The notes: generated from the letters alone by a model not told the origin. 64,000 nucleotides of DNA from Cyclobacteriaceae bacterium (GCA_028278225.1 JANQEU010000104.1:248001-312000), one strand, 5' to 3'. Positions 44,138 through 53,986 are shown, numbered from the stretch's first letter. Translations and numbers: made by a program.

Positions 44138-44886
44138 TGTTTTTCTTTTTATCCAAAACGCTTAACATATTACTAAATCCCCTCGTCTGGATTTTAGTAT
44201 TGTTGCTACTTGCCCTGCTTAACCGTTATCGACGAAAGTTCTATTTGACAACCGCTACGTTAACTTTTCTGATCCTGTCCAATCCATTCATTTCAAACCT
44301 GTTTATGGGTTGGCTGGAGTATCCTCAAAAGCCGGTTGAGAAAGCGTATAAAATTGGCGTCGTTCTCACAGGTATGATCGATCCTTTTGTGAAAACAGAG
44401 CAACAGGTAGCCTTTTCGGGGGGTGCTGACAGGTTTACGGAAACTTTAAGGTTATACCATTTAGGCTACATTGAAAAAATATTGATCAGCGGAGGCTCCG
44501 GATTACTGCTCGACAAAAATTTCTCCGAAAGTCCTCAACTGGGTGAACTAGCCGCTATTTTGGGTGTTTTGCCGGGGGACCTGATACTGGAATCAAATTC
44601 CCGAAATACCTACGAAAATGCCAAATTCACCAGCCCTATTCTGAAGGAGTTATCAGGAAATGAAGAAGTGTTACTCATAACCTCCGCATTTCACATGCGC
44701 AGGGCAGTGGCATGCTTTCGCAAGCAGGGTATCAATGTGGTACCCTATCCGGTGGATTTCAGATCGTCGAAAGTTGTTGTGGACTACAATCTGTGGATCC
44801 CTGGCTCCGGGGCTATTGACGGCTGGAAAATCATTGTTAAGGAATTGGCGGGAATGGTCGCCTATAAAATGGCCGGATATACATGA
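44137..44886 (+). CDS. YdcF/ElyC-family DUF218 envelope protein
   Basis: The start is taken at the ATG overlapping the transporter stop (TAATG), giving MFFFLSKTLNILLNPLVWIL; 249 residues. Two N-terminal TM helices are followed by the DUF218 domain: IGVVLTGM, ILISGGSG, ESNSRNTYENA, and LITSAFHMRRAVACFRKQG are its conserved blocks. Relatives (SanA, ElyC, YdcF) act in envelope integrity and peptidoglycan precursor handling. The one-base overlap suggests it is translated together with the ABCG-like transporter. Confidence 0.88.
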   Translation: MFFFLSKTLNILLNPLVWILVLLLLALLNRYRRKFYLTTATLTFLILSNPFISNLFMGWLEYPQKPVEKAYKIGVVLTGMIDPFVKTEQQVAFSGGADRFTETLRLYHLGYIEKILISGGSGLLLDKNFSESPQLGELAAILGVLPGDLILESNSRNTYENAKFTSPILKELSGNEEVLLITSAFHMRRAVACFRKQGINVVPYPVDFRSSKVVVDYNLWIPGSGAIDGWKIIVKELAGMVAYKMAGYT

Positions 44887-44917
44887 AAAAGCCGATGCAC
44901 CTCATGGTACACCGGCT
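44886..44917 (-). terminator. Rho-independent terminator
   Basis: Hairpin AGCCGATGCACC / GGTACACCGGCT (44890-44917) with TCAT loop and two wobble positions. On the minus strand it is followed by five T residues, so it terminates the Lys/Ala-rich gene at 44944-45330. It may also slow the convergent YdcF-like transcript. Confidence 0.8.
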
Positions 44918-44943
44918 TCCATTCAATTATCTGAAAATTGTGA

Positions 44944-45330
44944 TTACTTTTTGCCTGCTTCCTTCTTGGCCGGCTTTTCCGCCTTCTTGGCCGAAGCTTT
45001 TGGCTTTGCCTTCGCCTTGGACTTTGTTTCTTTCTTCTCCTCCCCTTTTGTCTCTTTAGCTGGTTCTTCTTTTGGTTCCTTAACTTCCTTCACAGCAGTT
45101 TCTTCCACTTTCATTTCCGCCTGCACCTCGGGAGCAGTAGTCTGTTCGGTTTCAGCTTTTGCAGCCGGTTTTTTGGCCTTGCTGCCCTTTGCCTCAAATT
45201 CAGCCTTAATTGCTTCTATGTCAATATTTTTGATAACAGGTTTGCTCGAAAGATGCTTAATGACACTCTTTCTCCTTTTCGCCCTCGCCACATTTTTCCG
45301 TCCTTTCCTTTCTAATCTGGTAACTGCCAT
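44944..45330 (-). CDS. Basic protein with Lys/Ala/Glu-rich tail
   Basis: 128 residues. The N-terminal ~50 residues (MAVTRLERKGRKNVARAKRR, then VIKNIDIEAIKAEFEAKG) look like a short folded, strongly basic domain; the rest is a low-complexity tail of K, A, E and P, ending in repeated AKK/PKA motifs like histone-H1-type tails. A nucleic-acid-binding role is plausible but not shown. No membrane segment. It is read divergently from hisS, with a terminator after its stop. Confidence 0.8.
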   Translation of the reverse strand: MAVTRLERKGRKNVARAKRRKSVIKHLSSKPVIKNIDIEAIKAEFEAKGSKAKKPAAKAETEQTTAPEVQAEMKVEETAVKEVKEPKEEPAKETKGEEKKETKSKAKAKPKASAKKAEKPAKKEAGKK

Positions 45331-45401
45331 GTTCTCTGTTTTAATTCAAGCCTGCAAAATTATAGGATTATTTAGCTTTGAGCAAAATTAAATCTAACTA
45401 A

Positions 45402-46763
45402 GTGCAGAAGCCATCTTTACCAAAGGGCACCAGGGATTTTGGCCCTGGAGAATCCGCAAAAAGAAAGTATATCACCGGCACCATTGAAAAGTACTTTACG
45501 AAGTACGGATTTCAAAAGATCGAAACTCCTTCCCTTGAAAACCTGTCTGTGCTTACCGGGAAATACGGGGATGAAGGCGATCAGCTTCTGTTCAAGATCC
45601 TCAATTCGGGTGATTATCTCAAAAACGTCCGGGAAGACGATCTGCATGAAGGAAGCAAACATCTGCTGCCCAAAATTGCTGAAAAGGGCTTGAGGTACGA
45701 TCTGACCGTTCCCTTCGCCCGGTATGTAGTTATGAATCAGCATAACATCTCCTTCCCGTTTAAACGTTACCAGATCCAACCCGTATGGAGGGCTGACCGG
45801 CCGCAGAAAGGCCGGTACAGGGAATTTTATCAGTGTGATGCGGATATTATCGGAACAAACAACATGTGGAATGAGACCGAACTGACTTTGCTGATCCATG
45901 ACATCTTCCTGGCGCTTGGTCTTGAGGACTTTGTTGTGAAGATCAATCACCGCGAAATTCTCTCAGCACTCGCCGGCCTGGTTGGAATGAAAGGGCGTGA
46001 AGAAGAATTTTGCGTGGAACTGGATAAACTTGATAAAACCGGGAAAGATCACGTCGTGGATGCCATGGTGAAATCCGGCGCTGAAAAAAAGAAGGTAACA
46101 GATCTGCTTGAGATCTTTGAAACCGAAGGCTCAAACATCGAAAAAATAAAGATCATAGAAAGCGAAGTAGGCCCGGCAAACGGAGGGGTAAAACAACTTA
46201 ACGAACTTCTACAGCTTCTTGGGGAACAACCTGACAGGTCAAATAAAGTTGAAATTGATTTCAGTCTGGCAAGAGGTTTGAGTTACTACACCGGCGTGAT
46301 TTTCGAGGTTAAAACTACTTCCATGCAAATGGGAAGCTTATGCGGTGGCGGCCGGTATGATAATCTTGCAGGAGTATTTGGATTGCCCAATGTGTCGGGC
46401 GTGGGAATATCTTTTGGGCTGGACAGGATATATGATGTGATGGAAGCACTTGGTCTTTTCCCGAAGGATGTCACGTCGGGATTAAAAGTTCTGATCACTC
46501 ACTTTGATGAGGATACATTCAGGCACGGGCGGAGGATCCTTGACGAACTCAGAGGATCGGGGATTCAATGTGACATATACCCTGAAATCGCCAAATTGAA
46601 GAAGCAACTCAATTACGCAAACAGGATCGGGACAGAATTTGTGATAACTATCGGTGACCGGGAAATGGAATCCGGCAAATACGCATTTAAAAACATGGAG
46701 AGTGGGGATCAGACTACGCGCACCATTCAAGATATCATCCATTATTTCACGGCAAAGGACTAA
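45402..46763 (+). CDS. hisS: Histidyl-tRNA synthetase
   Basis: 453 residues, class II aminoacyl-tRNA synthetase. The start is a GTG giving MQKPSLPKGTRDFGP; no ATG is available upstream and this is the normal HisRS N-terminus. Motif 1 lies in the first 80 residues. Motif 2 is RYQIQPVWRADRPQKGRYREFYQCDADI, here seen as RADRPQKGRYREF with the flanking residues. The histidine-specific block is ARGLSYYTGVIFEV, motif 3 GVGISFGLDRI, and a C-terminal anticodon-binding domain ends the chain. It charges tRNA-His with histidine. Single gene. Confidence 0.96.
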   Translation: MQKPSLPKGTRDFGPGESAKRKYITGTIEKYFTKYGFQKIETPSLENLSVLTGKYGDEGDQLLFKILNSGDYLKNVREDDLHEGSKHLLPKIAEKGLRYDLTVPFARYVVMNQHNISFPFKRYQIQPVWRADRPQKGRYREFYQCDADIIGTNNMWNETELTLLIHDIFLALGLEDFVVKINHREILSALAGLVGMKGREEEFCVELDKLDKTGKDHVVDAMVKSGAEKKKVTDLLEIFETEGSNIEKIKIIESEVGPANGGVKQLNELLQLLGEQPDRSNKVEIDFSLARGLSYYTGVIFEVKTTSMQMGSLCGGGRYDNLAGVFGLPNVSGVGISFGLDRIYDVMEALGLFPKDVTSGLKVLITHFDEDTFRHGRRILDELRGSGIQCDIYPEIAKLKKQLNYANRIGTEFVITIGDREMESGKYAFKNMESGDQTTRTIQDIIHYFTAKD

Positions 46764-46805
46764 AGCTTAGTATTTTGCGTTAATTGTAGAAGGAATTACC
46801 TTAGT

Positions 46806-48434
46806 TTGAAGGCATTTGGATCATTAGCCGTCTTTTTATTCTCGATTTCTTTGCTTGCCCAAACAGCGAGTCAGCTGGGTAGATTTTCTGTGCCATTCGC
46901 TAAGGGATGTGCGCCATTTACAATCAATGTAACATCTCATGACGACTTTGGCGTCATCACCCGGGCTTATACCTACGAACCAGGGGCGGTTCAGACTACC
47001 GATACTTTTTATACCTACACCGTTCCGGGCATTTATGAAATATCCCAAATCATTGGAGCAACAGTGGATGGGAATTTAGATACACTATTTTCAATTGAAG
47101 TCTTCGACCCCATTCCTCCCGGTTTTGACTATAGCTTCTGCAATCCTGATGAAGTGTATCTTTTTGTAACAGACAGTCTTTATGATTTCTACGAGATAAA
47201 TACGGTCAATACATCAGTACAATTGAGAACCGATTCAAACCTGGGTACCCGGTTGAGTTTTGCGCCTTCCGATCAGCGATCTGTTACCATTGAAGGGTTT
47301 TACGACGATGCCCTGGATAACTGCGGATTCACGTCCTCAACACTTGCAACACAGGAGCTGATCAATGATATTTTTATCAATGATTTTGAGTTTGAATACG
47401 TCTGTGATGACGAATACAACCTGACAATCAACTACTCAAGCGGAGTGAATACGTACTATGAAGTGGAACTGAGTGACGATGGCACATCATTTTCACCGAT
47501 CTACACCGGTTTTCTCCAGGATTCCAGCCATACATTTTCAGGTTTGATGATCAATTCCAATGCCACGGAGTTGTGCTTTAGGGTAAATGCAATCTCAATA
47601 TGCGATTCAAGAACCATTACGGGCGCTACCTTTTGTGAAGCCTTTACCCCCACCTCGGGTGTCCTGGAGAATGCTTACGCTACCTATGTCGATAATGATA
47701 TTCAAATTGTATTTGATCAAAACCCGTTTGGCCGGTATGACCTGGATAAAATTGTAGAAAATGAAGTGATCAAAGTATTTGCCTCGATATCGACCGGATT
47801 CGTTGACGAGTCCATTTCACCACTAAGGGAATACAGTTATGAATTGATTTTTTCACCGGACTGCGAGGCAGACCGGCAATCCGTTCTGATATCTCCCCCA
47901 AAGATCTTCGTGGAAGAACTCTCCCCCAACAGATTTGAGGTCACCTGGCTGGAGCCGGTATCTTCATTCACCGATCAGCTGGGCTACAGGTTCATTATCT
48001 CGAATGCGGATTCCTCACAGACCAGTACCGTTGATAACCCGGAAAACCCTGAAACAGTTAACATCACACGTGATCTTGATGTGCAACAAAAGATATGGCT
48101 CTCGGGAACAACCGGTGATATCACCCTCAACTCAAATACCGTCCGCCTGGATTATCAGTATGTGGTTTATGTTCCTGGGGCATTCACACCCAATCATGAT
48201 GGCCAAAATGACCTTCTGGAGGTTTTTGGGCTACCCACTGAAAACTTCACAATGAAGATCTTCAGCAGATGGGGCGAAGTGATATTTGAAACGAGTGATA
48301 CGGACAATTTCTGGAATGGCAGGTTGAAAGACGGCAGCATCATCGAGGGGGCATATGTGTACCAAATCGAATTTTTGAACGAAGAAGGTGAATTATTTAA
48401 TCAACTCGGTAGTTTTGTACTTCTAAAGAAATGA
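46806..48434 (+). CDS. Surface protein with gliding-motility/CHU_C type B sorting domain
   Basis: 542 residues from a TTG start giving MKAFGSLAVFLFSISLLAQ, a signal peptide. Near residues 30-100 lies a PKD-like domain (FAKGCAPFTINVTSH, YTVPGIYEISQII). The middle is a set of beta-sandwich, Fn3-like segments. The last ~90 residues contain VPGAFTPNHDGQNDLLEVFG and RWGEVIFETSD, the gliding-motility-associated C-terminal domain (T9SS type B). The protein should be exported and displayed or released by T9SS. Its function, possibly adhesion, is not specified by sequence. It ends 7 nt before ybaB. Confidence 0.88.
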   Translation: MKAFGSLAVFLFSISLLAQTASQLGRFSVPFAKGCAPFTINVTSHDDFGVITRAYTYEPGAVQTTDTFYTYTVPGIYEISQIIGATVDGNLDTLFSIEVFDPIPPGFDYSFCNPDEVYLFVTDSLYDFYEINTVNTSVQLRTDSNLGTRLSFAPSDQRSVTIEGFYDDALDNCGFTSSTLATQELINDIFINDFEFEYVCDDEYNLTINYSSGVNTYYEVELSDDGTSFSPIYTGFLQDSSHTFSGLMINSNATELCFRVNAISICDSRTITGATFCEAFTPTSGVLENAYATYVDNDIQIVFDQNPFGRYDLDKIVENEVIKVFASISTGFVDESISPLREYSYELIFSPDCEADRQSVLISPPKIFVEELSPNRFEVTWLEPVSSFTDQLGYRFIISNADSSQTSTVDNPENPETVNITRDLDVQQKIWLSGTTGDITLNSNTVRLDYQYVVYVPGAFTPNHDGQNDLLEVFGLPTENFTMKIFSRWGEVIFETSDTDNFWNGRLKDGSIIEGAYVYQIEFLNEEGELFNQLGSFVLLKK

Positions 48435-48441
48435 GTCTGTT

Positions 48442-48774
48442 ATGTTGGATATGATGAAAATGATGGGTAAGGTGAAGGAAGTACAGGAGAAAATGAAAAC
48501 TGCCCAGGAAGAGTTAAAGCATATTGAGGTGGAGGCAGAGGCAGGTGCGGGGATGGTAAAAGTGAAACTAAACGGGAAGAAAGAGCTGATTGAGTTGAAA
48601 ATCGATGATTCCCTATACAGTGAAGAAGACAAAGACCTGATGAAAGACCTGATCATTGGTGCGGTGAACAAGGGCATTGAAGAAGCAGAGGTAAAGGCAC
48701 GTGAACATCTCCAAAAATCGACTCAGGGTCTTATCCCCAACATTCCGGGTCTTGACTTAAGCGGAATGGCGTAA
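48442..48774 (+). CDS. ybaB: YbaB/EbfC nucleoid-associated protein
   Basis: 110 residues with the classic layout: N-terminal Met/Lys-rich helix (LDMMKMMGKVKEVQEKMKTA), central beta hairpin (GAGMVKVKLNGKKELIELKID), and a C-terminal helix. These small dimers bind DNA. In other bacteria the gene goes with dnaX-recR; here it lies between the CHU_C gene and a glycosyltransferase, whose ATG overlaps its stop by one base (TAATG). Confidence 0.92.
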   Translation: MLDMMKMMGKVKEVQEKMKTAQEELKHIEVEAEAGAGMVKVKLNGKKELIELKIDDSLYSEEDKDLMKDLIIGAVNKGIEEAEVKAREHLQKSTQGLIPNIPGLDLSGMA

Positions 48775-49778
48775 TGATAAAAGTCGTGGTGGTCATTCTG
48801 AATTACAATGGCCGGGACTTCTTAAGACAATTCTTACCTTCTTTCGTCAGATTTTCAGGAAAATCCAAAATCATCGTCGCGGACAATGCCTCCTTGGATG
48901 ACTCCGTTGATACCATTGAATCGGAATTTCCCGGTATTTCAGTTATCCGGTTGCCCGTAAACTATGGATTTGCCGGTGGATACAATGAAGCGCTTGGTCA
49001 GATAGATGCTGAATACTTTGTAATCGTTAATTCGGATATAGAAGTCACCGAAAACTGGCTGTCCCCTCTTATCACTTTTCTGGACACTCACCCCGACTAT
49101 GCAGGCTGCCAGCCCAAAATACTGTCCCAACGTGATAAAACGCACTTCGAATACGCAGGCGCCGGAGGAGGGTTTATTGATGCTATGGGATATCCATATT
49201 GCCGCGGAAGGATATTTGAACAGATCGAAACGGATCTTCATCAATACGACGAAATCATAGATACATTCTGGGTTTCAGGAGCCTGCATGGTTATCAGATC
49301 CAAAGATTTTCATGAGGCCGGAGGATTTGACGCGGATTTTTTTGCACATATGGAAGAGATTGATCTGTGCTGGCGACTACATGGCCTGAACAGAAAATTG
49401 GCATGCCTGCCGGAGTCAGTAGTATACCATTTCGGAGGAGGTACACTTTCCAAGTCCAGTCCACGTAAAACCTACCTCAATTTCAGAAACGGGCTTTCAC
49501 TGCTACTGAAAAATCTATTGTGGTACCAACTATGGAAAATACCGGTAAGGATGATCCTGGACGTCATCGCGGGGTTCAAATTCTGGATGGATAACAGTGT
49601 GGAGCATTTATTCGCCATCCTGAGAGCGCATTTCCACTTCCTGACGAACATTTGGCGAGATATCAAAAAAAGAAAATCAATTACCCACAGAAGAATAGAC
49701 CGGAGGTTAATTCATTCAAAACATATCACATTTGACCGGTTTATCCTGCGTAAAAAGAAATTCAGCGACCTGTCCTGA
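48774..49778 (+). CDS. Family 2 glycosyltransferase
   Basis: 334 residues, GT-A fold. VVVILNYNGRDFL is the N-terminal strand, IVADNASLDDS the nucleotide-binding region, VNSDIEV the DxD-type metal site, and FWVSGACMVIRSKDFHEAGGFDADFF followed by EEIDLCWR the acceptor-side block with the ED motif. It resembles rhamnosyl/dTDP-sugar transferases of this family (WbbL-type). It would act at the cytoplasmic membrane in polysaccharide or glycolipid synthesis; donor and acceptor are unknown. The start overlaps the ybaB stop. Confidence 0.9.
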   Translation: MIKVVVVILNYNGRDFLRQFLPSFVRFSGKSKIIVADNASLDDSVDTIESEFPGISVIRLPVNYGFAGGYNEALGQIDAEYFVIVNSDIEVTENWLSPLITFLDTHPDYAGCQPKILSQRDKTHFEYAGAGGGFIDAMGYPYCRGRIFEQIETDLHQYDEIIDTFWVSGACMVIRSKDFHEAGGFDADFFAHMEEIDLCWRLHGLNRKLACLPESVVYHFGGGTLSKSSPRKTYLNFRNGLSLLLKNLLWYQLWKIPVRMILDVIAGFKFWMDNSVEHLFAILRAHFHFLTNIWRDIKKRKSITHRRIDRRLIHSKHITFDRFILRKKKFSDLS

Positions 49779-49786
49779 GAGATATC

Positions 49787-49996
49787 TCAATAATACCAGA
49801 GAGCATTGTACCGTCTTCGGTACAATTTCCTGAAATTCATGATAAATGCAAGCGCCAGGTATATGATTATCGGCGACCCGAATGTGAGAAAGGACGAATA
49901 GATGAAAAACAATCTGATACTGGACGTGGGTATCCTCAATTTTTCTCCCAATCTTGTACACACCCCGAAGGCATATTTTTGAAAGAATTCCTGCAT
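49787..49996 (-). CDS. Small PspC-like membrane protein
   Basis: About 69 residues from the ATG giving MQEFFQKYAFGVC; an upstream GTG would add 22 residues without domain character. FGVCTRLGEKLRIPTSSIRLFFIY is the PspC-type N-terminal block, followed by a TM helix FGSPIIIYLALAFIMNF and a basic end (KLYRRRYNALWYY). PspC domains take part in the phage-shock envelope response; stand-alone short forms are common in Bacteroidota with no fixed role. It converges with the glycosyltransferase gene, 8 nt apart. Confidence 0.8.
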   Translation of the reverse strand: MQEFFQKYAFGVCTRLGEKLRIPTSSIRLFFIYSSFLTFGSPIIIYLALAFIMNFRKLYRRRYNALWYY

Positions 49997-50136
49997 TCTT
50001 AACGTGATTTCAAATATTGGCTTAAAGATAACGATTAAGGGGCGTTTTTTGTTATTTACCACCTAGAGTAATAATTATTTTATACGTATTATTGCGGTTA
50101 TAAAAGTCAATTTAGAGAAAGCGAATAACTAAAATC

Positions 50137-51936
50137 ATGATCAAAATGAGAAATTTCAACCTTGCCATGGTGACTCTGGTTGCTGCTGCTGTCTTTTCAG
50201 GGTGCAAACTCCAGAATATGATCAAACTTGCCAACCAACAGGACTTGCAGGTTGATCCCAATCCATTGGAACTCCACGGAGGCAAAGTAGCGTACAATAT
50301 GTCTGCGGTACTGCCACCGAAAATGCTGCCTACCGGAATGGTCTATACGATTAAGAATTTCTACCAGTATGGAGATAAGGAAATCGAAGTGGGACAGGTG
50401 GAATTCAAAGCGGACGATTTTCCGAACAGTAGCTCAACTACTTCAAGGAAGGCCGCTGATTTTGAATTCAACTTTGCAGATGATATGACTCCCGGCAAAG
50501 TTTTGGTTCAGGGTGTTGCCAGCGATCCGCGAAACGGAAAATCTTTGGAAACGGCAAAACTGGAAGCTGCAATCGGGATTATTACAACTTCCCAGGCGGT
50601 AAAGGACAACTATCTGGTGGCATATGCTGACCATGGTTACAACGATGCCGAAGAGTTAATCCCAACTAACATTAACTTCTACTTTGATCAGGGGAGATCA
50701 GTGCTTAGGGCAGGTATTGCTACAGACGGTACATCCAACAGGCAAAAACAAAGTGACCTTTCGGCGTTCATTGCTGAAAAGAATGTAACGAGAACCGTGA
50801 CCATTACAGGTACACACTCACCTGAAGGACCTGAAAGAATAAACAGCAACCTATCCCAGGAAAGAGCGCAGAGAATTGAAGATTATTACAGGCGACAGAT
50901 GAGACGCTATGACTACAAAGGGGCAGCTGACTCTGTCAAGTTTATACTCAAGCCCATTGTTGAAGATTGGACCGCATTTAGAAATGCAATTGCGGATTAT
51001 GACGGCGTAGATGCCTCTACAAAAGCGGAATGGGGAAGAATCATCAATGGCTCCGGAACTTTTGAAGACAAAGAGAAACAATTGAGAAAATCCTCTGCTT
51101 ATCAAAAAGTGTTTGATGAGATCTATCCCGGATTGCGATCGGCAAAAACTGAAATTTTAACTGTAAAAGAGAAGAAAACTCCTGCTGAGATCTCAGTTTT
51201 GGCAAAGCAGGTAGCAAACGATGAGGTAAATCAGGATACATTGTCCAATGAAGAATTGATGTACGCCGGATCCATCACGCCTTCCCTGGCTGAAAAAGAA
51301 GCTATCTACATGGCCGCCACCAAAAAATCCGGTCACTGGACTGCACACAATAATCTCGGCGCAGTGTACCTGGAGATGGCAAAACAGGATAGCGACAATA
51401 GCGCAAAGCTGGTTCAGGATGCACTTACTCAGTTCGAAATTGCAGTTAACAAGGAAAAAGCTCCTGAAGTACTTGCCAATATGGGTTCTGCCTATGTTAT
51501 GCAGGGAGATTACGAGCAGGCTGCCGGTGCACTGGCTGAAGCAGAATCTGCTGGCGCCTCCAACGAACTCAGCGCCGATATTAATGCTGTCAGGGGACCT
51601 ATTGAAATCAGAAATGCAGAGTATGGCAAAGCAAAGGCAACACTTGCAAATGCTTCAAACTCTGAAATCACTAACTTCAACAGAGGTCTGGCTGCTCTTC
51701 TTTCCAAGGATTGGAATGATGCAGATGACTATTTCGAAAATGTGGTTGGCTCCGAAACCATCGGTGCGGAAGCTTCCTACTACAGAGCTGTCACTGCTGC
51801 AAGAGCACAACGAACCGGTGATGTCATTTCAAATTTGAAAGATGCTATCAGCAAAGATGCATCGATGAAGGATAAAGCATTAAATGACCTGGAATTCACA
51901 AACGTCGCCGATGCTGTAGCTCAGGCCGTTCGATAA
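50137..51936 (+). CDS. Outer-membrane lipoprotein with OmpA-like and TPR regions
   Basis: 599 residues. Signal with lipobox FSGC near residue 22. An N-terminal beta-rich part is followed at about 180-260 by an OmpA-like module (TNINFYFDQGRSVLR, then TVTITGTHSPEGPERINSNLSQERAQRIEDYY), the peptidoglycan-binding pattern, though interrupted by an insertion relative to compact OmpA domains. From about 380 on there are TPR repeats (WTAHNNLGAVYLEMAKQ, PEVLANMGSAYVMQGDYEQA). It probably links the outer membrane to the cell wall and scaffolds partners. A strong terminator follows; single gene. Confidence 0.85.
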   Translation: MIKMRNFNLAMVTLVAAAVFSGCKLQNMIKLANQQDLQVDPNPLELHGGKVAYNMSAVLPPKMLPTGMVYTIKNFYQYGDKEIEVGQVEFKADDFPNSSSTTSRKAADFEFNFADDMTPGKVLVQGVASDPRNGKSLETAKLEAAIGIITTSQAVKDNYLVAYADHGYNDAEELIPTNINFYFDQGRSVLRAGIATDGTSNRQKQSDLSAFIAEKNVTRTVTITGTHSPEGPERINSNLSQERAQRIEDYYRRQMRRYDYKGAADSVKFILKPIVEDWTAFRNAIADYDGVDASTKAEWGRIINGSGTFEDKEKQLRKSSAYQKVFDEIYPGLRSAKTEILTVKEKKTPAEISVLAKQVANDEVNQDTLSNEELMYAGSITPSLAEKEAIYMAATKKSGHWTAHNNLGAVYLEMAKQDSDNSAKLVQDALTQFEIAVNKEKAPEVLANMGSAYVMQGDYEQAAGALAEAESAGASNELSADINAVRGPIEIRNAEYGKAKATLANASNSEITNFNRGLAALLSKDWNDADDYFENVVGSETIGAEASYYRAVTAARAQRTGDVISNLKDAISKDASMKDKALNDLEFTNVADAVAQAVR

Positions 51937-51960
51937 GAATTATTGCAAGTATAAGTATGA

Positions 51961-51987
51961 AGCGCTCTCTGTGAGAGCGCTTTTTTT
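51961..51987 (+). terminator. Rho-independent terminator
   Basis: Perfect 9-bp stem AGCGCTCTC / GAGAGCGCT with TGT loop followed by six T residues, 25 nt after the lipoprotein stop. Confidence 0.93.
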
Positions 51988-52452
51988 ATGTTCACCCCCC
52001 AATATCCACCGTGGCTGGTTAATGCTTTCGAAAAAGGGAGGACAAGACTGGCCGGTCGATAATGGAAAACCGGGGAGATCAAACGAATAGGTCTTTATCA
52101 AAGAGCGATGCAGGTGCAACGTGATTGTAATATCTGAATAGCGGCCTTCAACCCAAAAATCATCTCCTCAAAGCCGGCTAAAAAATGTTACGGCTAAATA
52201 TGATCTCCTCCCGGCCTGAAAATCCGGTTTTCCATTTCTAACAGCACAATATATCGAAGCATAATTGGACCCGGAATTGCCATTAGCCTTTCTATTCCAT
52301 TTAGCCATCTGAAGAGACAATACCTGTAACAAAGACGGAAGTGTAAGGAATGAACGAAAGTTTCTTTTCTTAAATGAGGGAATATATCCAAATCGATATT
52401 GACTGGCAAATGGTTGATCGTCGCCCGGGCATTCTCTCACTTACAGGCAAAT
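51988..52452. other. Gap between convergent units, no gene recognised
   Basis: Several ORFs of 70-90 codons can be drawn here on the minus strand, but their translations are rich in C/W/R/P and show no start signal, domain or membrane pattern. I see no RNA gene or repeat. Possibly decayed sequence. Confidence 0.4.
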
Positions 52453-52485
52453 AAAAAAGCCGTCCACCAAACGGCAAACGGCTTT
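52453..52485 (-). terminator. Rho-independent terminator of susD
   Basis: On the minus strand AAAGCCGT / ACGGCTTT forms an 8-bp stem with a 14-nt loop, followed by six T residues, 28 nt after the susD stop. Confidence 0.8.
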
Positions 52486-52512
52486 CTAAGAATTACTGTG
52501 TGATTAATTCAA

Positions 52513-53967
52513 TCAGTAAGAAGGATTCTGTACCATATTTGGATTCGCATCCAATTCATCCTGATGAATGGCCAGAATAAATCTGTCGTCAGGATAAGTC
52601 ACGGTACAAACCTCCGCTGGAGCAGTACAATCTACTCTTACTAAATCCAATCCATTTCTTGTGATATCAAAGATCCCATGCCCTTCAAAACACAATTCCC
52701 TTTTTCTTTCCCGGAGAATCTCATCGATCAAGGCTTGACCGCTAAGTCCAGCGTAAGGAGTTCCTGACGGAACTGATCTCATATGCACCATATTTAGGTC
52801 AGCCAGTGCTCCTACATCATCTGGTGAAGCTTTTTTTGCTCTAGCCTCCGCACGAATCAAATACACCTCTGAAAGCCTGATCACCGGAACGTTGTCTGTT
52901 GCGATGCTTGCCCCAGAGCTAGGATATTTGTCAACTCTACGACCTAAACCGTCCGCGCTGGCATAAATACCACCATCTAAATTTGGATCAAGCGAAAACA
53001 TGGTACTACGAACATCACCTGCTTGGAAAAGGTCTAACAAATCCTGAGAAGGCAAGTAATCACCATATCCAGTTGATTTGTACATCCCTCCTATGTGGTC
53101 AGAACCAACGTTATCGGTTGCACTAAATACAATCTCAAAAATGGATTCTGGGGAATTCCCGTCAAGGAACTGATTAGGATATCCTGCGGAATCTACCAAA
53201 GAATATATACCACTATTAATTACACTGGTTGCCTGAGTTTCAGCATTATCCCAATCTTCCATATAAAGGTAAACTCTGGACAATAAAGCCTGCGCAGCTT
53301 CCCTCGTAACTGAACCGGCATTGCCCTTATCGGATTTATCTATGGTCATCAAACCTATAGCATCCTGTAAGTCTTGCACCACTTGGTTATATACTTCGCC
53401 CACAGTGTTCCTTACAGGTCGGGCCTCAGGGTCGAATTCTAATACTACCGGCATACCCAGATGAGAAGCATCTGTAGTGAAGGTATAGTGCTGACCAAAT
53501 AGTCGCACAAGATCAAAATGTGCCAAAGCCCTTAAAGCATGTGCTTCACCTACCACCTGGTTATATTGATCTTCAAATCCAGAGGGAGGTGTGAACTCAC
53601 GGTTGATAATCGCATTAGCTGCATTGATGACTTGATAATATCGCTCAATGAACTCACGATTTTCCTGTTGTGTGGTAGTTGCCCCACCACCATACGCAGC
53701 CCAGTCGGCGCCACGATTAGCACTCGCATTTTGCTTCACATCATTACCCATGATATCGGGGATAAGGATAAAATACCTTCCGTATAGATCCGGATCCTGT
53801 AAGAGGTCATATGCACCGGCAATTGCCCCATTGTAATCATCAAGAGTTAGTAAAAACTGATCATCAGCCACATTTAAAGGTGGTTTCAGATCCAAAAAGT
53901 CATCTCCACAGGAGTAGCCAAACATAGCTAGTATGACTAAAACAATATATTTATTTAGAACTTTCAT
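52513..53967 (-). CDS. susD: SusD/RagB family nutrient-binding lipoprotein
   Basis: About 484 residues from the ATG giving MKVLNKYIVLVILAMFGYSC, a lipoprotein signal with cysteine in YSC; a longer in-frame start lacks this shape. DDFLDLKPP, the helical TPR-like region with GEAHALRALAHFDLVRLFG, and the C-terminal RKRELCFEGHGIFDITRNG are SusD hallmarks. It lies on the cell surface and hands a polymer fragment to its SusC partner, encoded 19 nt upstream. No glycoside hydrolase, peptidase or regulator is next to the pair, so the substrate cannot be inferred. Confidence 0.93.
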   Translation of the reverse strand: MKVLNKYIVLVILAMFGYSCGDDFLDLKPPLNVADDQFLLTLDDYNGAIAGAYDLLQDPDLYGRYFILIPDIMGNDVKQNASANRGADWAAYGGGATTTQQENREFIERYYQVINAANAIINREFTPPSGFEDQYNQVVGEAHALRALAHFDLVRLFGQHYTFTTDASHLGMPVVLEFDPEARPVRNTVGEVYNQVVQDLQDAIGLMTIDKSDKGNAGSVTREAAQALLSRVYLYMEDWDNAETQATSVINSGIYSLVDSAGYPNQFLDGNSPESIFEIVFSATDNVGSDHIGGMYKSTGYGDYLPSQDLLDLFQAGDVRSTMFSLDPNLDGGIYASADGLGRRVDKYPSSGASIATDNVPVIRLSEVYLIRAEARAKKASPDDVGALADLNMVHMRSVPSGTPYAGLSGQALIDEILRERKRELCFEGHGIFDITRNGLDLVRVDCTAPAEVCTVTYPDDRFILAIHQDELDANPNMVQNPSY

Positions 53968-53986
53968 TTTTCTCAATACTTTTTGA

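Noticed and set aside
44944-45330. Plus-strand Phe/Ser/Leu-rich ORF across the Lys/Ala-rich gene
   Set aside because: It is the antisense shadow of a low-complexity basic protein with a proper start, stop and terminator on the minus strand.
52168-52440. Minus-strand ORF of 90 codons in the gap before susD
   Set aside because: Composition unlike real proteins, overlapping alternatives in other frames, no start signal or homologous feature.
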